NCBI GenBank assembly: GCA_964612995.1
Contig: CAZTGE010000007.1
Coordinates: 1-55,505, forward strand
Length of the DNA: 55,505 bases
Source of the DNA: SLQH01 sp964612995
GTDB taxonomy: Bacteria; Planctomycetota; UBA11346
Reading direction: 5' to 3'
Shown: positions 18,774-28,280 of the stretch, piece after piece
How positions within the stretch are numbered: position 1 is the first letter of the stretch
Layout of the letters: the number at the start of each line of letters is the position of its first letter
Translations under genes and position numbers: made by a program
The notes under the pieces: generated by a model
What the model was told of the DNA's origin: nothing
Database searches by the model: none
The model's input: the letters and a program-made list of their open reading frames with translations, nothing else

Positions 18774-20036
18774 ATGCGCATCGATTTCTCCTATGACTGG
18801 GTCGAACCCTTCGAGATCGACGACACCAGCCTGATCGGCGTCTACGCGCCGAAACGGTTCGACGAGATCCCCGACCAGCAGGAAGTCATCCTCGACGGCA
18901 TCGCCAACCCGATCGGGTCCGGGCGCCTCCGCGATGAGGTCGGCGACGCCCAGAGCATCCTCATCCTCGCCGACGACGTCTCGCGCCCCACACCTGTGGC
19001 CCGGATCCTGCCGCACGTGCTCGACGAGCTCGCCGCGGCCGGCAAGCGCGACGACCAGATCCAGTTCCTGATGTCGCTCGGCACCCACCGCGACATGACC
19101 CCGGCCGAGATCGACGCCAAGCTCGGTGCCGGCATCCGCGATCGTTTCGCGGTCTACAACCACCGTTGGGACGATCCCTGGCGCATGACCTGCCTCGGAA
19201 CCTCCAGCGTCGGCACGCCGATCCAGGTCAACAACATGGTCACCGAAGCCGATTTCGTCATCGGCATCGGCAACATCGTCCCCCACCCCGCGGCCGGGTT
19301 CGCGGGCGGCGGCAAGATCGTCGACCCCGGCTGCGTCTCCGACGAGACCTGCGGCGCCTTCCACTGGGAGAGCGTGAAATACCCCGCTCGCGAGGTCGTC
19401 GGCAAGCGCGACAACCCGATGCTGGCGATGATCGACGAGATCGCGGCCAAAGCCGGTCTGAAGTATATCTTCAACACGGTGATGGACGCCGAGAACAACA
19501 TCGTCCGCCTCGTCGCCGGGCACCCGGTCGAAGCCCACACGGTCGGCTGCGAGGCCGCGGTCGCGGTCTACGGCGTGCAGATCCCCCGCCCTGCCGACAT
19601 CGTGATCTGCGATTCGCACCCGGCCGATCTCGAGATGTGGCAGGGCATCAAGGGCCTGTGCACCGCCGATCTGTGCATGGCCGACGGCGGCGTGGTCATC
19701 ATGGCCACCCCCTGCCCCGAGGGCGCGAGCGAGGAACACCCCGAGCTCGAACGTTACGGCTACCGTAATTTCGAGGAGACCGAAGCTCTGATCGAACAGG
19801 GTCTGGTCTCGATGGTCGTCGGCCACCACCTCGTCCAGGGCGGTCGACTGATCGACCGCGCAGAGAAGGTGATCCTGGTCTCCAAGCACATGAGCCGCGA
19901 GCTGGTCGAGAGGCTCAACTACAGCTACGCCGAGACGATGGCCGAGGCCATCGCCGAGGCCCGCCGCCTCAAGGGCGAGGCGGCATCGGTCACCGTGCTG
20001 CAGTGCGCCGCCGAGCTGTTCCCGGTCGTCGGCTGA
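18774..20036 (+). CDS. larA: LarA-like nickel-dependent racemase (DUF2088)
   Basis: A 420-residue protein. ATG 18774 follows CGGAGTCAGGAC. Family hallmarks are present in order: ILADDVSRPTP, SLGTHRDMT (His of the catalytic pair), NIVPHPAAGFAGGGK with the Lys that binds the nickel-pincer cofactor in LarA, then the FHWES segment with a further His. LarA of Lactobacillus interconverts D- and L-lactate; many homologues act on other 2-hydroxyacids, so lactate itself is not assured. The cofactor-making genes larB, larC and larE are not in the window. It is divergent from the M24 gene, 109 bases apart. The symbol denotes the family, not a proven substrate. Confidence 0.88.
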   Translation: MRIDFSYDWVEPFEIDDTSLIGVYAPKRFDEIPDQQEVILDGIANPIGSGRLRDEVGDAQSILILADDVSRPTPVARILPHVLDELAAAGKRDDQIQFLMSLGTHRDMTPAEIDAKLGAGIRDRFAVYNHRWDDPWRMTCLGTSSVGTPIQVNNMVTEADFVIGIGNIVPHPAAGFAGGGKIVDPGCVSDETCGAFHWESVKYPAREVVGKRDNPMLAMIDEIAAKAGLKYIFNTVMDAENNIVRLVAGHPVEAHTVGCEAAVAVYGVQIPRPADIVICDSHPADLEMWQGIKGLCTADLCMADGGVVIMATPCPEGASEEHPELERYGYRNFEETEALIEQGLVSMVVGHHLVQGGRLIDRAEKVILVSKHMSRELVERLNYSYAETMAEAIAEARRLKGEAASVTVLQCAAELFPVVG

Positions 20037-20042
20037 GCCGGC

Positions 20043-20065
20043 AGCCGGGCGCTCGCTGCCCGGCT
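20043..20065. terminator. Hairpin between converging larA-like and glnD genes
   Basis: AGCCGGGC (20043-20050) pairs with GCCCGGCT (20058-20065) in the 28-base gap between the two converging stops, so it can serve both strands. No long U-tract is seen. Confidence 0.55.
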
Positions 20066-22785
20066 CAGAAGGTATAGCTGCCCGTGACCGCGTCGCTGGC
20101 GTCGCACGCGCTCAGAGCACGACGGATCTCGCCATCGAGCGCGCTGGCCTCGGCGGGGTCGAGCGCTTCGCCCCCGCGGTGGACGTAGAGCACGTCGCGC
20201 GAGATGTCGCCCTGGATGAACACGCGCGCGAAAGCGATGCCCAACCCGCGCTGACCGATCAGCCGACACAGGCGGGTGAGGATGCCCGGCCGGTCCTTGA
20301 CCGCCACGTCGAACACCGTGACACCCGGCGTCAGCTCCTGATCGTGGCGGACCTCGACCGCGTCGAAGCCGCTGTCGGCCGGACCGCCCTGGGCGCTGAT
20401 GAAACGCGGACTGCGTGCGATCGCCGCAGGGTCGAAGCCTTCGGCCACCGCCGTGCGCATCGATCCGGTCAGCGTACGGGTGGCCGCCTCCTCCTCGACC
20501 CGGCCGGGGACGGGATGGGTCAGGGTGTAACCGTGCAGCGCCAGACCGGTGCCGGTGGTCCAGGTGCGTGCACCGGTGACGTTGTAGCCTCGCGCGGTGA
20601 TCGCTCCGGCGAGATCGGCCAGCAGCATGGTCGCATCGCGCATCGCGCAGGTGAGTTCGAGCGCGTCGGCGCGCACCGCAGTGGCGACGGCGAAACCCTC
20701 GGCGCGCGCCTGTTCGAGCAGGCGGTAGTGGGTGACCACTTCGTCGGTGTCGACCTGGTAGGGATAGTTCTCCGGCGCGCTGTCGAGGAACGCCGCCGCC
20801 TGTTCGCTGGTGATTCCGGCCTCGACCAGCGCACGCCGCAGCGCTGTGCGCCGAGAGGGCACCGGCTCGTCGCGCAGATGCGCGTGGACGGTCGCGAACA
20901 GGTCGTCGAGCAGCTGTTCCTGCCAGCGGGCGACGGTGTGCGGACCGACCGCGCGCATGTCGCAGTTGGTCAGCAGGTAGAGCAGCTCCAGCCGATCGGC
21001 CGAACCGACCGCGCGTGCGAGCTCACCGACCAGTCGTGGGTCGTGGATGTCACGCATGCGCGAGGCATCGGAGAGGATCAGGTGCTGCTCGACCAGCATG
21101 TAGACCAGGTCCTCCTCCTCGTCGTTCAGGCCGAGTCGGGCCGCGACACGACGGACCATCAACGCCCCGCGCTCGGCGTGGCCGCCACCCATGACCTTGC
21201 CGGCGTCGTGCAGCAGCAGACCGAGCACCAGCAGATCGCGGTCGGGCGCCTGCGCGAGCACCCGACCCACATGCCGCCGCTCCGGGTCGTCGTCGCGCGC
21301 GAGCGTATCGAGCAGGTCGATGGCGATCAGGGTGTGCTCGTCGACGGTGTAGGCGTGGTAGCTGTTGAACTGCATCAGGCAGGTGGTGCCGCCGAACTCG
21401 GGCAGGTAGGCCCCCAGCAGGCCGCTGGCGTGCATGTCGCTGAGAATCGGCCGCACCCGCCCGACATCGCCGATCACCTCGCGGAAGAGGGCGGCGCTGC
21501 GCACGCAACGGCGATCCTCACCGCTCAGGCGATGGAGATTGCGGCTGATCTCGCGCTGCAGTTCCAGGCTCACGCGCAACCCGCGTCGCTGTGCGGTGCG
21601 GAACATCGCCATCAGGCGGACGATCAGATCCGGCTGCGTCCACAGCTCGCGATCGCGCATATAGACCAGATCGTTGACCGAGGAGAAATGCGCGTCGACC
21701 CGCCGGCGCGTCTTGATCGCGATCCGCCTGCGACCGAGCTTGCCCAGGTCGAGCATCCGCGACATGCTCAGGCGGACCATACGGTCGACCTCGCGCACAC
21801 CGGCATAGTGCCGCCGCATCATGTGTTCCACCCCGCGCAGATGAGCCCCGGGCGTGTAGCCGAGCTGTTCGGCGAGGAAGACCTGATCCGTCAGCCGCAA
21901 CACGTCCTGCTTGCGGCCGTGGCGGAAATGCAGCAACGCGCGCAGGCCGAGCAGATGGTCGTTCACGCCATAGAGCTGTTGGATGTCGTCGCGCGACATC
22001 ACGCCGAGATCGCGCAGGCGGTGCAGGTTCGCTTCGCCGTAGATCACATTGGCTGCGTGGCGCAGGAACTGGACGTCGCGCAGGCCGCCGGGGTTGGATT
22101 TGATGTCCGGTTCGAGCGCATAGAGACTGTCGCCGGTCTCCTGCCGTCGCGCCGTGATCGCCTCGACGTGATGACGCAGGAAAGGTACCATCGCCTTGCG
22201 TCGCAGGCGCTCGACAGAATGCGCCACCGCCGCGCACACCTCTGTTCCGCCACGCAGGCAGCGCCGGTCGAGCAGCGCCGAGGCGGTGACGAAGTCGTTA
22301 CGGATGATGCGATCGAGCTCCGGCAGGGCACGCATGCTCGCGCCGACGTCGAAGCCGACATCCCACAGCAGGGTCTGCAACTCGGCGTTCATCGTGCGCA
22401 GCGGCTCGGGGATCGGGGCATCGAGCGACACCACCAACAGGTCGATATCGCTACCTGGCGCGAGTTCGGCCCGACCGTACCCGCCGAGCGCGAGCACGGC
22501 GCAGCATTGCCACAGGTCGTCGGGAGCCTCGGCTTTGGCGCAGGCGCGGTCGATCAGGGCGTCGACCAACAGATCGGTCACCCCGGTCAAAGCCACCGCC
22601 ACATCGAGGCCGGTGATCTCGTTGATGGTCTCGATCTGCAGTCGCGCGATGCGCTGCGACTCGCGCGCACGCAATTGCTTGACCAGGGCCACGGCCTCCT
22701 GCCGCGGCAGCTCGCGCACCGGCTCCAGATCGCACTTCAAGCCGCCGACGTCGTCCACGGCGTAGGGCCTGCGCGTCTTCAACAT
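20065..22785 (-). CDS. glnD: GlnD-type uridylyltransferase/uridylyl-removing enzyme
   Basis: A 906-residue protein, full GlnD length. GlnD attaches and removes UMP on PII proteins in response to glutamine. The nucleotidyltransferase motif ALGGYGRAELAPGSDIDLLV lies near residue 100-120. The GlnD-specific helical region contains RDVQFLRHAANVIYG, then an HD domain with LLLHDAGKVMGGGHAERGA near 500, then two C-terminal ACT domains (VKDRPGILTRLCRLIGQRGL in the last). The ATG at 22785 is set by GGCGAGGAGGCGATC; the open frame runs nearly 100 codons further upstream, into the aroA promoter region, without conserved sequence. No PII gene is nearby. Transcribed divergently from aroA. Confidence 0.95.
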   Translation of the reverse strand: MLKTRRPYAVDDVGGLKCDLEPVRELPRQEAVALVKQLRARESQRIARLQIETINEITGLDVAVALTGVTDLLVDALIDRACAKAEAPDDLWQCCAVLALGGYGRAELAPGSDIDLLVVSLDAPIPEPLRTMNAELQTLLWDVGFDVGASMRALPELDRIIRNDFVTASALLDRRCLRGGTEVCAAVAHSVERLRRKAMVPFLRHHVEAITARRQETGDSLYALEPDIKSNPGGLRDVQFLRHAANVIYGEANLHRLRDLGVMSRDDIQQLYGVNDHLLGLRALLHFRHGRKQDVLRLTDQVFLAEQLGYTPGAHLRGVEHMMRRHYAGVREVDRMVRLSMSRMLDLGKLGRRRIAIKTRRRVDAHFSSVNDLVYMRDRELWTQPDLIVRLMAMFRTAQRRGLRVSLELQREISRNLHRLSGEDRRCVRSAALFREVIGDVGRVRPILSDMHASGLLGAYLPEFGGTTCLMQFNSYHAYTVDEHTLIAIDLLDTLARDDDPERRHVGRVLAQAPDRDLLVLGLLLHDAGKVMGGGHAERGALMVRRVAARLGLNDEEEDLVYMLVEQHLILSDASRMRDIHDPRLVGELARAVGSADRLELLYLLTNCDMRAVGPHTVARWQEQLLDDLFATVHAHLRDEPVPSRRTALRRALVEAGITSEQAAAFLDSAPENYPYQVDTDEVVTHYRLLEQARAEGFAVATAVRADALELTCAMRDATMLLADLAGAITARGYNVTGARTWTTGTGLALHGYTLTHPVPGRVEEEAATRTLTGSMRTAVAEGFDPAAIARSPRFISAQGGPADSGFDAVEVRHDQELTPGVTVFDVAVKDRPGILTRLCRLIGQRGLGIAFARVFIQGDISRDVLYVHRGGEALDPAEASALDGEIRRALSACDASDAVTGSYTF

Positions 22786-22939
22786 GATCGCCTCCTCGCC
22801 TCGCGGCGCCCCCCGGCGTCCGGCGCAGGATAGGCGCAGCGCCGGACCGGGCCACAGCCGATCGCGCCCGCTTCGACCCCCTGGCCGCTGCGACCACCAG
22901 CGTGCTTGCCTCGCCTCGCCGGCGCCCACGCTCCTGGCC

Positions 22940-24235
22940 ATGGCCGACGCAGTGAGGATCGTTCCGTTGGACCGCCCGCCCGACTGCTGCTGGATGGTCC
23001 CCGGCTCGAAGAGCATCACCAACCGTTCCCTGATCCTCGCCGCGCTGAGCCCGGGCGAGACCCTGCTCACCGGGGCCCTGCTCAGCGAGGATACCCGCTA
23101 CATGATCGGGGCCCTGCGCGCGCTGGGCATCGGCGTCGAGATCAGAGCGCCAGACCGCATCCTTGTCGATGGTGGGCGCGAACGCCTGCAACCGCCGAGC
23201 CAGGCGCTGTTCATCGGCAACAGCGGAACCTCGGTGCGTTTCCTCGCCGCCCTCGCCTGCCTCGTTCCCGGCACGGTCGAACTGGTCGGCGATACCCATA
23301 TGCAGCGGCGACCGATCGCCGATCTGGTCGCCGCGCTGCAGTCGCTCGGCGTCCGCGTCGATTGCCCCAGCGGTTGCCCACCGCTGCGCATCCACGGCGG
23401 GCGCCTGCCCGGCGGTCGGGTCGCGATCCCCGGCGCCCGCTCGAGCCAGTACTTCTCCGCCCTGCTGCTCGCTGGCTGCGCCGCCGAGGCGCCGCTGGAG
23501 ATCGCGATCATCGGCGAGCTGGTCAGCCGCCCCTACGTCGCGATGACCGTGGCGATGATCCGCGACTGGGGCGGCGGCGCCACGGTGGAGCACGACCGCC
23601 TGCTGGTCACGCCGGCGACACCGCGGGCCGACCGCTATGCGATCGAGCCCGACGCCACCGCGGCGAGCTACCCGCTGGCCGCGGCCCTGGCCACCCGCGG
23701 CCGCATCCGCGTGCCCGGCCTGGGCGCCGACGCGCTCCAGGGTGACGTCGCCTTCGCGCAGTTGCTCGCGAGCACCGGCGCCATCGTCACAGTCGATGAC
23801 CACGGCCTGGCGCTCGACGCCCGCGACTGTTCCCGGCTGCGGGGGATCGAAGCCGACATGCACCACATCTCCGACACGGTGATGACCCTCGCGGCAATCG
23901 CCCCGCTGCTCACAGGCCCGACCACCATCCGCAACGTGGCCAACATCCGCATCAAGGAGACCGACCGTCTCGAGGCCACGGTGACCGAGCTCGAGCGGCT
24001 CGGCCAGCGGGTCGAACACGGGGAGGACTGGCTGCGGATCGAACCCCGCCCCCTGCGCCCGGCAACGGTCGCCTGCTACGCCGACCACCGCATGGCGATG
24101 AGCTTCGCCATCCCCGGACTCGCCCGCCCCGGCGTGACCATCGCCGATCCGGCCTGCGTCGCCAAGACCTACCCCGGCTTCTGGACCGACCTGCGCCGGC
24201 TGTATATCGCCGTCGATCAGGATCCGCCCTGGTGA
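22940..24235 (+). CDS. aroA: 3-phosphoshikimate 1-carboxyvinyltransferase (EPSP synthase)
   Basis: Joins shikimate-3-phosphate and phosphoenolpyruvate, the sixth step to chorismate; cytosolic. From ATG 22940 it is 431 residues, the usual size. Key motifs: VPGSKSITNRSLILAA, GNSGTSVRFLAAL, GDTHMQRRPIADL, SSQYFSALLLAG, EPDATAASYPLAAALA, IRIKETDRLEATVTEL and ADHRMAMSFA. The GTSVR version of the G-T-x-x-R motif is a minor variant. The stop TGA overlaps the GTG start of rsmD, so the two are translationally coupled. Confidence 0.96.
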   Translation: MADAVRIVPLDRPPDCCWMVPGSKSITNRSLILAALSPGETLLTGALLSEDTRYMIGALRALGIGVEIRAPDRILVDGGRERLQPPSQALFIGNSGTSVRFLAALACLVPGTVELVGDTHMQRRPIADLVAALQSLGVRVDCPSGCPPLRIHGGRLPGGRVAIPGARSSQYFSALLLAGCAAEAPLEIAIIGELVSRPYVAMTVAMIRDWGGGATVEHDRLLVTPATPRADRYAIEPDATAASYPLAAALATRGRIRVPGLGADALQGDVAFAQLLASTGAIVTVDDHGLALDARDCSRLRGIEADMHHISDTVMTLAAIAPLLTGPTTIRNVANIRIKETDRLEATVTELERLGQRVEHGEDWLRIEPRPLRPATVACYADHRMAMSFAIPGLARPGVTIADPACVAKTYPGFWTDLRRLYIAVDQDPPW

Positions 24236-24789
24236 GCCTGCGCATCATCGCCGGCACATGGCGTCAACGCCGCATCGAGGCCCCGCCGGGCCGCTCGACC
24301 CGTCCCCTCCCCGATCGCATCAAGCAGAGCCTGTTCGACTGGCTCGGCCAGCGCTGCGACGGCTGGCGGGTGATCGACTGCTGCGCCGGCAGCGGCTCGT
24401 TCGGTTTCGAAGCCGCCAGCCGTGGCGCGGTTGCGGTGGACCTGATCGAGCACGACCCGGCAGCCTGCGCCCTGCTCGAACGCAACCGCGCAGGTCTGCC
24501 CGGAGCCAGCGAGCGCTGCCGGATCCATCGCGCCGACGCCTGCGCGATCCTGCCCGGGCTCGGAACCTGCGATCTGGTCTTCGCCGATCCGCCCTTCCCT
24601 TGGTACGCCACGCAGCGCGAGCGCCTCGAGCAGCTGATCGCCGCCGCCGCGGCGGCGCTGGGCGAAGATGGCCGACTGCTGTTGCGTGGCGAACGCGGTC
24701 AGGACAGCCCGTCGCCGCCGACCGGACTGCGGGAAACCGAGCGGCGCAGCTACGGCCGCAGCTGGGTCAGCCTGCTGCGCCGCGCTTGA
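24232..24789 (+). CDS. rsmD: 16S rRNA (guanine(966)-N(2))-methyltransferase RsmD
   Basis: A 185-residue SAM-dependent methyltransferase of the RsmD family, which modifies G966 of 16S rRNA in the small subunit. It starts MSLRIIAGTWRQRRIEAPPG (the IIAG..rgr.l..P opening is typical), then STRPLPDRIKQSLFDWL, the SAM loop CCAGSGSFGFEAASRGA and the catalytic DPPF in VFADPPFPWY. GTG start at 24232 inside the 4-base overlap GTGA with the aroA stop. Its last 23 bases overlap the converging murJ gene. Confidence 0.94.
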   Translation: MSLRIIAGTWRQRRIEAPPGRSTRPLPDRIKQSLFDWLGQRCDGWRVIDCCAGSGSFGFEAASRGAVAVDLIEHDPAACALLERNRAGLPGASERCRIHRADACAILPGLGTCDLVFADPPFPWYATQRERLEQLIAAAAAALGEDGRLLLRGERGQDSPSPPTGLRETERRSYGRSWVSLLRRA

Positions 24790-26272
24790 GCCGCCGCCGC
24801 GCCCACGGCCCGGCCGCCGCAGCGTAGATCACGCCGCCAACGCCCACCGCCGCGGCCAGACGCATGGCGTGCATCCCGGTCCCCGCGCTGGCCGGGACCG
24901 CCCACCACCGCAGCAGCAGATGCACCGCCAGCCCCATCGCCGCTGCCGCGAGCAGCGGCACCAGCGCCGATCCGGCGTCGAACAGCTGCCCGGTCCCACG
25001 TCGGCGCAGCTCACGCATGGAAGCGAGGCTGGCGAGCACCCCGGTGACCACCGAGGCCAGCACCAACCCGGATTCGCGCAGCGGGGTGTGTACCAGTGCG
25101 ACATTGAGCACCAGATTGAGCGCGACCGCGGCGAGGGCGATGCGCAGGGGCCAGCGCTGGTCGAGGTGGGCCAGGAACACCCGCAGCAGCAGCATGTTCA
25201 GCGCCAACGGCAGGACCCCGGCAGCGAAGATACGCGTCGCGAGCACGGTGCGATCGGCGAGCGCGACGTCGTAGGAGCCGGCCTGGAACAGCGCGCGCAC
25301 CAGCGGTTCGGCGACCACCAGCAGCCCGACGCTCGCCGGGATCAACCAGAACGCGAGGATGCCGGTGCCGCGCCGCAGCACCGCGCCGGTGGCGGCGTAG
25401 CCATCGACCGCCGCCCGGCTGAGCTCGGGATAGATCGCCGTACCGGTGGCATGGCCGATGAGGGCGAGCGGGAACTGCAGCAACCGGTTGGCGAAGTAGA
25501 GCACACTCACCGCGCCGACCGCCGTCGGCTCGAGCCGGGTGACCAGCGCGTAGGCGATCACGCTGTCGAGCAGCGTATTGACCTGATGCATGCCGGCGCT
25601 CAGCAGCGTCGGTCCCAGCGCAGAGCGCAGATCGCGCAGCGCGGGGGTGCTGGCGGTGGAGAGCGGCGGGACTCCGCCGGTGCGCGCGAGTGCCACCAGA
25701 TGTGCTCCCGCCTGCAGCACCCCGGTCAGCAGCACCGCATAGGGCAGCACGGTGACATCGCGCCAGACCAGCACCGTGGCGATCAGCACCAGATTGAGCA
25801 CCACCGGCGCCGCCGCCGGCACCCAGAAATGCGCGCGGACCTGCAGCGCACCGGCGCAGATGCCGGCGAAGCAGATGAACACCAGATAGGGCAGCTGGGG
25901 CAGGGCGAGGATCGCGACCACCGCCGTGTCCGGCGCGGCCAGAGCCGCGAGCACCCCGGCGAGGATCATACCCGCACCCGCGAGCGCGCCGAGCAGCAGC
26001 GCGAGACGCGTGAGCACCAGACCGGCGAAAGCCTCCCCAGCGATCGGATCGAGTTCGCGCACCCGCAGATACCGCGGGACGAAGGCGCTGGCCAGGGCCC
26101 CCTCGCCGAACAGCCGGCGGAACAGATTGGGGATCTGGAAGGCGAGGATGAAGGCGTCGAGCAGCACCGAGCCACCGAAATGCACCGCCAGCAGCCGGTC
26201 GCGGTAGAGCCCCAGGACCCGGCTGGAGAGCGTCCAACCGCTGAGGGTGAACATCCGCCGCCACAAACGCAT
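24767..26272 (-). CDS. murJ: Lipid II flippase MurJ (MviN)
   Basis: A 501-residue polytopic membrane protein of the MOP superfamily with about 14 spans. It opens MRLWRRMFTLSGWTLSSRVL, then GLYRDRLLAVHFGGSVLLDA and FQIPNLFRRLFGEGALASAF, the family signature. MurJ moves lipid II across the inner membrane for peptidoglycan assembly, so its presence implies peptidoglycan synthesis. Central conserved arginines and DRTVLATRIFAAGVLPL are present. It converges on rsmD with a 23-base overlap and is divergent from the pseudopilin pair. Confidence 0.95.
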   Translation of the reverse strand: MRLWRRMFTLSGWTLSSRVLGLYRDRLLAVHFGGSVLLDAFILAFQIPNLFRRLFGEGALASAFVPRYLRVRELDPIAGEAFAGLVLTRLALLLGALAGAGMILAGVLAALAAPDTAVVAILALPQLPYLVFICFAGICAGALQVRAHFWVPAAAPVVLNLVLIATVLVWRDVTVLPYAVLLTGVLQAGAHLVALARTGGVPPLSTASTPALRDLRSALGPTLLSAGMHQVNTLLDSVIAYALVTRLEPTAVGAVSVLYFANRLLQFPLALIGHATGTAIYPELSRAAVDGYAATGAVLRRGTGILAFWLIPASVGLLVVAEPLVRALFQAGSYDVALADRTVLATRIFAAGVLPLALNMLLLRVFLAHLDQRWPLRIALAAVALNLVLNVALVHTPLRESGLVLASVVTGVLASLASMRELRRRGTGQLFDAGSALVPLLAAAAMGLAVHLLLRWWAVPASAGTGMHAMRLAAAVGVGGVIYAAAAGPWARRRLKRGAAG

Positions 26273-26409
26273 GGGCCGAGAATCGGTCGCCTGCTCGGCT
26301 TTGCAAGGCGGCTGGACCAGCGCCGCGGCTGGACCAGCGCGCGAGTCAACACGGTGGTCCCGACGATTGCCCCTCGTGCTCCGCCCGGCATGCTCGGGTC
26401 ATGCCTGAT

Positions 26410-26447
26410 GCTTCCATCAGAGCGGGCGCTGCCCCCGCTGATGGAAG
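26410..26447 (+). promoter_or_regulatory. Long hairpin upstream of the pseudopilin pair
   Basis: GCTTCCATC at 26410 pairs with GATGGAAGC at 26439-26447, extended by a GC stem with a 2-base bulge. The loop contains the GGGCGCTGCCCCC core of the dispersed hairpin repeats. It lies 22 bases before the ATG at 26470, so it could affect translation or mark the 5' end of a transcript. No promoter could be fixed. Confidence 0.45.
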
Positions 26448-26469
26448 CCTCGCTTTCAAGGGTTTCTCA

Positions 26470-27240
26470 ATGGCTGATCGCAAGCAGCGCAACAATGGCG
26501 TGGTGGTGGTGGTGCTGGTGATCGTATTCATCATCACCGCACTGATCGCCAGCATCGCGCCCGGTGTGCGTGATCGACATGCCGACCTCACCTGCCGCAC
26601 CCGTCTGTTCCGCCTCGGCAAGGCGATGCGGGCCTGGATCGAGGACCGCGGTGGTGCGCGCTTCCCCCGGATCAGCAACCCGGAGCCGGGCCAACCGTGG
26701 CAACCGGGCCGGAGCGACAGCACCCAGGTGATCCTCGGGCCCTATCTCCAGGGCGACGTCGGCCATTTCCGCCCGCGACGTCCGGAGGAGAGCGAGGCGG
26801 TCTACCGCGACCGTTTACGTGAGAACGAGAACACCGTCTGTCCGATCAACGGCCAGAGCTACTGGTACAACGTACGCGCGCATGAACTCGATCCGCGCGC
26901 CCTCGCCCGCGGTCGCCCGGAAGAGCTGCAGGTGTTCGCCTGCCAGCGCAATGCCGATGGCAGCTGGCCCCATGCCGAAGACGGCGTCGCCGGGGTCCAC
27001 GCCCTGTTCATGGCCGGCGTCCAACGGCAGGTCAACGCTCAGGAGATCGACCAGCTGCGTCAACGTCTGGCTGATCGGCGCGCGCGCGATCCTGACGACC
27101 CCACGCTCGGCGCGCTCGAGGCCCGGCTGCAACACTACGCCACAGCGCTCGCGGACGCTCCGCGCGGGCCCGATGGCAGACGGGTGATCGCCGTCCATCG
27201 CCTCGGCGAGCTCGACGTACGCTTCCTTGCACGCGAATGA
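26470..27240 (+). CDS. Pseudopilin-like membrane protein lacking the prepilin leader motif
   Basis: A 256-residue protein with one N-terminal membrane span (about 10-32, VVVVVLVIVFIITALIA). Directly after it, ADLTCRTRLFRLGKAMRAW and a following E-D...FP match the neighbouring pseudopilin's ADLTECKNNLRGIGRSIKAW, so it has the pseudopilin architecture but no G-F-T-L-x-E processing site. The rest is polar, with Cys pairs (C-P-I-N-G-Q-S-Y-W-Y and VFACQRNADG) and a helical C-terminus. It may be an unprocessed component of a type II secretion- or pilus-like assembly. The ribosome binding site is weak (CAAGGG). Its stop overlaps a start codon of the next frame (ATGA at 27237). Confidence 0.75.
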   Translation: MADRKQRNNGVVVVVLVIVFIITALIASIAPGVRDRHADLTCRTRLFRLGKAMRAWIEDRGGARFPRISNPEPGQPWQPGRSDSTQVILGPYLQGDVGHFRPRRPEESEAVYRDRLRENENTVCPINGQSYWYNVRAHELDPRALARGRPEELQVFACQRNADGSWPHAEDGVAGVHALFMAGVQRQVNAQEIDQLRQRLADRRARDPDDPTLGALEARLQHYATALADAPRGPDGRRVIAVHRLGELDVRFLARE

Positions 27241-27299
27241 CCATCAGCGAAAGCCACCCCCGTCACGGGCGTCACCCCTCACAGCGAGGATCCTGCTCC

Positions 27300-28139
27300 A
27301 TGCCCCTGCTTGCCCACCGTTCGCAACGGGCCGGAACCGCCGGCTTCACGTTGCTCGAACTGATGATCGTGGTCATGATCATCGGGGTGCTCGCCAGCCT
27401 GCTGATCCCGGCCATCAGCAGCATCCGCTCGCAGGCGGACCTGACCGAATGCAAGAACAACCTCCGTGGTATCGGTCGCAGCATCAAAGCCTGGCAGATG
27501 GAGCACAACAAACCCGATGACATCTTCCCGGCCTACTTGGGGCGGCTGATCTCCTACAGCGAGGGGCTCGGCGACGACATCAATCCCGCGATCTTCGTCT
27601 GCCCTTTCGATCCGAGCAAGGGCAAGGGCCATTCGGGCCGGGCGCAAGGCGGTGATTGGGGTAATTTCTCGTACCTCTACGAACGCGAACGCAACCATCC
27701 CGAGCACCCCATCGACCTGAGCTACATGTACGAGGTCAGTGGTGCGCAGTGGGTCCGCACCGCGGCGGGCGAGGATCCCCAGCCCGGCGATATCGACCAC
27801 TGGATCGATACCGCCCCGCTCGACACCCCTCCGGCAGGCGAGTCGGCCTGGCATGCGGTCGATGGTGACTGGGACACCACGCGCAGCGCCATCACCTGGA
27901 CCTGGGCCGATTACAAGCGCTGGCAACAGGCCCACGGCAATTACCGCGACGCCAGCTGGACGGTGCACGCACCGTGGCCCAAGTCGCAGATCCCCATCGT
28001 CCGCTGCTTCCACCATTTCAACTGGCAACCGGTCCAGGCCCACAAGCACATGAAGGAGGTCTGGAACCTCGGCTGGGACTGCCAGCACATCTACCAGAGC
28101 TCGCCCCAGTGGGAAGCCGACTTCAGCGACAATTACTGA
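27300..28139 (+). CDS. Type IV pilin-like (pseudopilin) protein with GFTLLE leader
   Basis: From ATG 27300 the 279-residue protein has a 15-residue leader ending in G, then FTLLELMIVVMIIGVLASLL, a textbook prepilin-peptidase site and N-terminal helix. ATG 27237 (4-base overlap with the previous stop) is the alternative start and would give a 36-residue leader. The mature part holds NNLRGIGRSIKAW, YLYERERN and, near the end, IPIVRCFHHFNW and VWNLGWDCQH, a pattern I associate with planctomycete-type pseudopilins. It is probably a substrate-like or minor component of a secretion or surface system. No assembly ATPase or secretin lies in the window. Confidence 0.87.
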   Translation: MPLLAHRSQRAGTAGFTLLELMIVVMIIGVLASLLIPAISSIRSQADLTECKNNLRGIGRSIKAWQMEHNKPDDIFPAYLGRLISYSEGLGDDINPAIFVCPFDPSKGKGHSGRAQGGDWGNFSYLYERERNHPEHPIDLSYMYEVSGAQWVRTAAGEDPQPGDIDHWIDTAPLDTPPAGESAWHAVDGDWDTTRSAITWTWADYKRWQQAHGNYRDASWTVHAPWPKSQIPIVRCFHHFNWQPVQAHKHMKEVWNLGWDCQHIYQSSPQWEADFSDNY

Positions 28140-28280
28140 GGACTTCTATCAGAGCCCCGCCGGCCCGATGGTCCGGCTGCGAAGAGCCAGGAACTTGGCC
28201 GCCCCGGCCGTTTGTCGCAATGACGCGATCCGGATCACGAACGCGTCGAGTGGGCGTGATGTCGCGGGGAGTTCCCGGGA

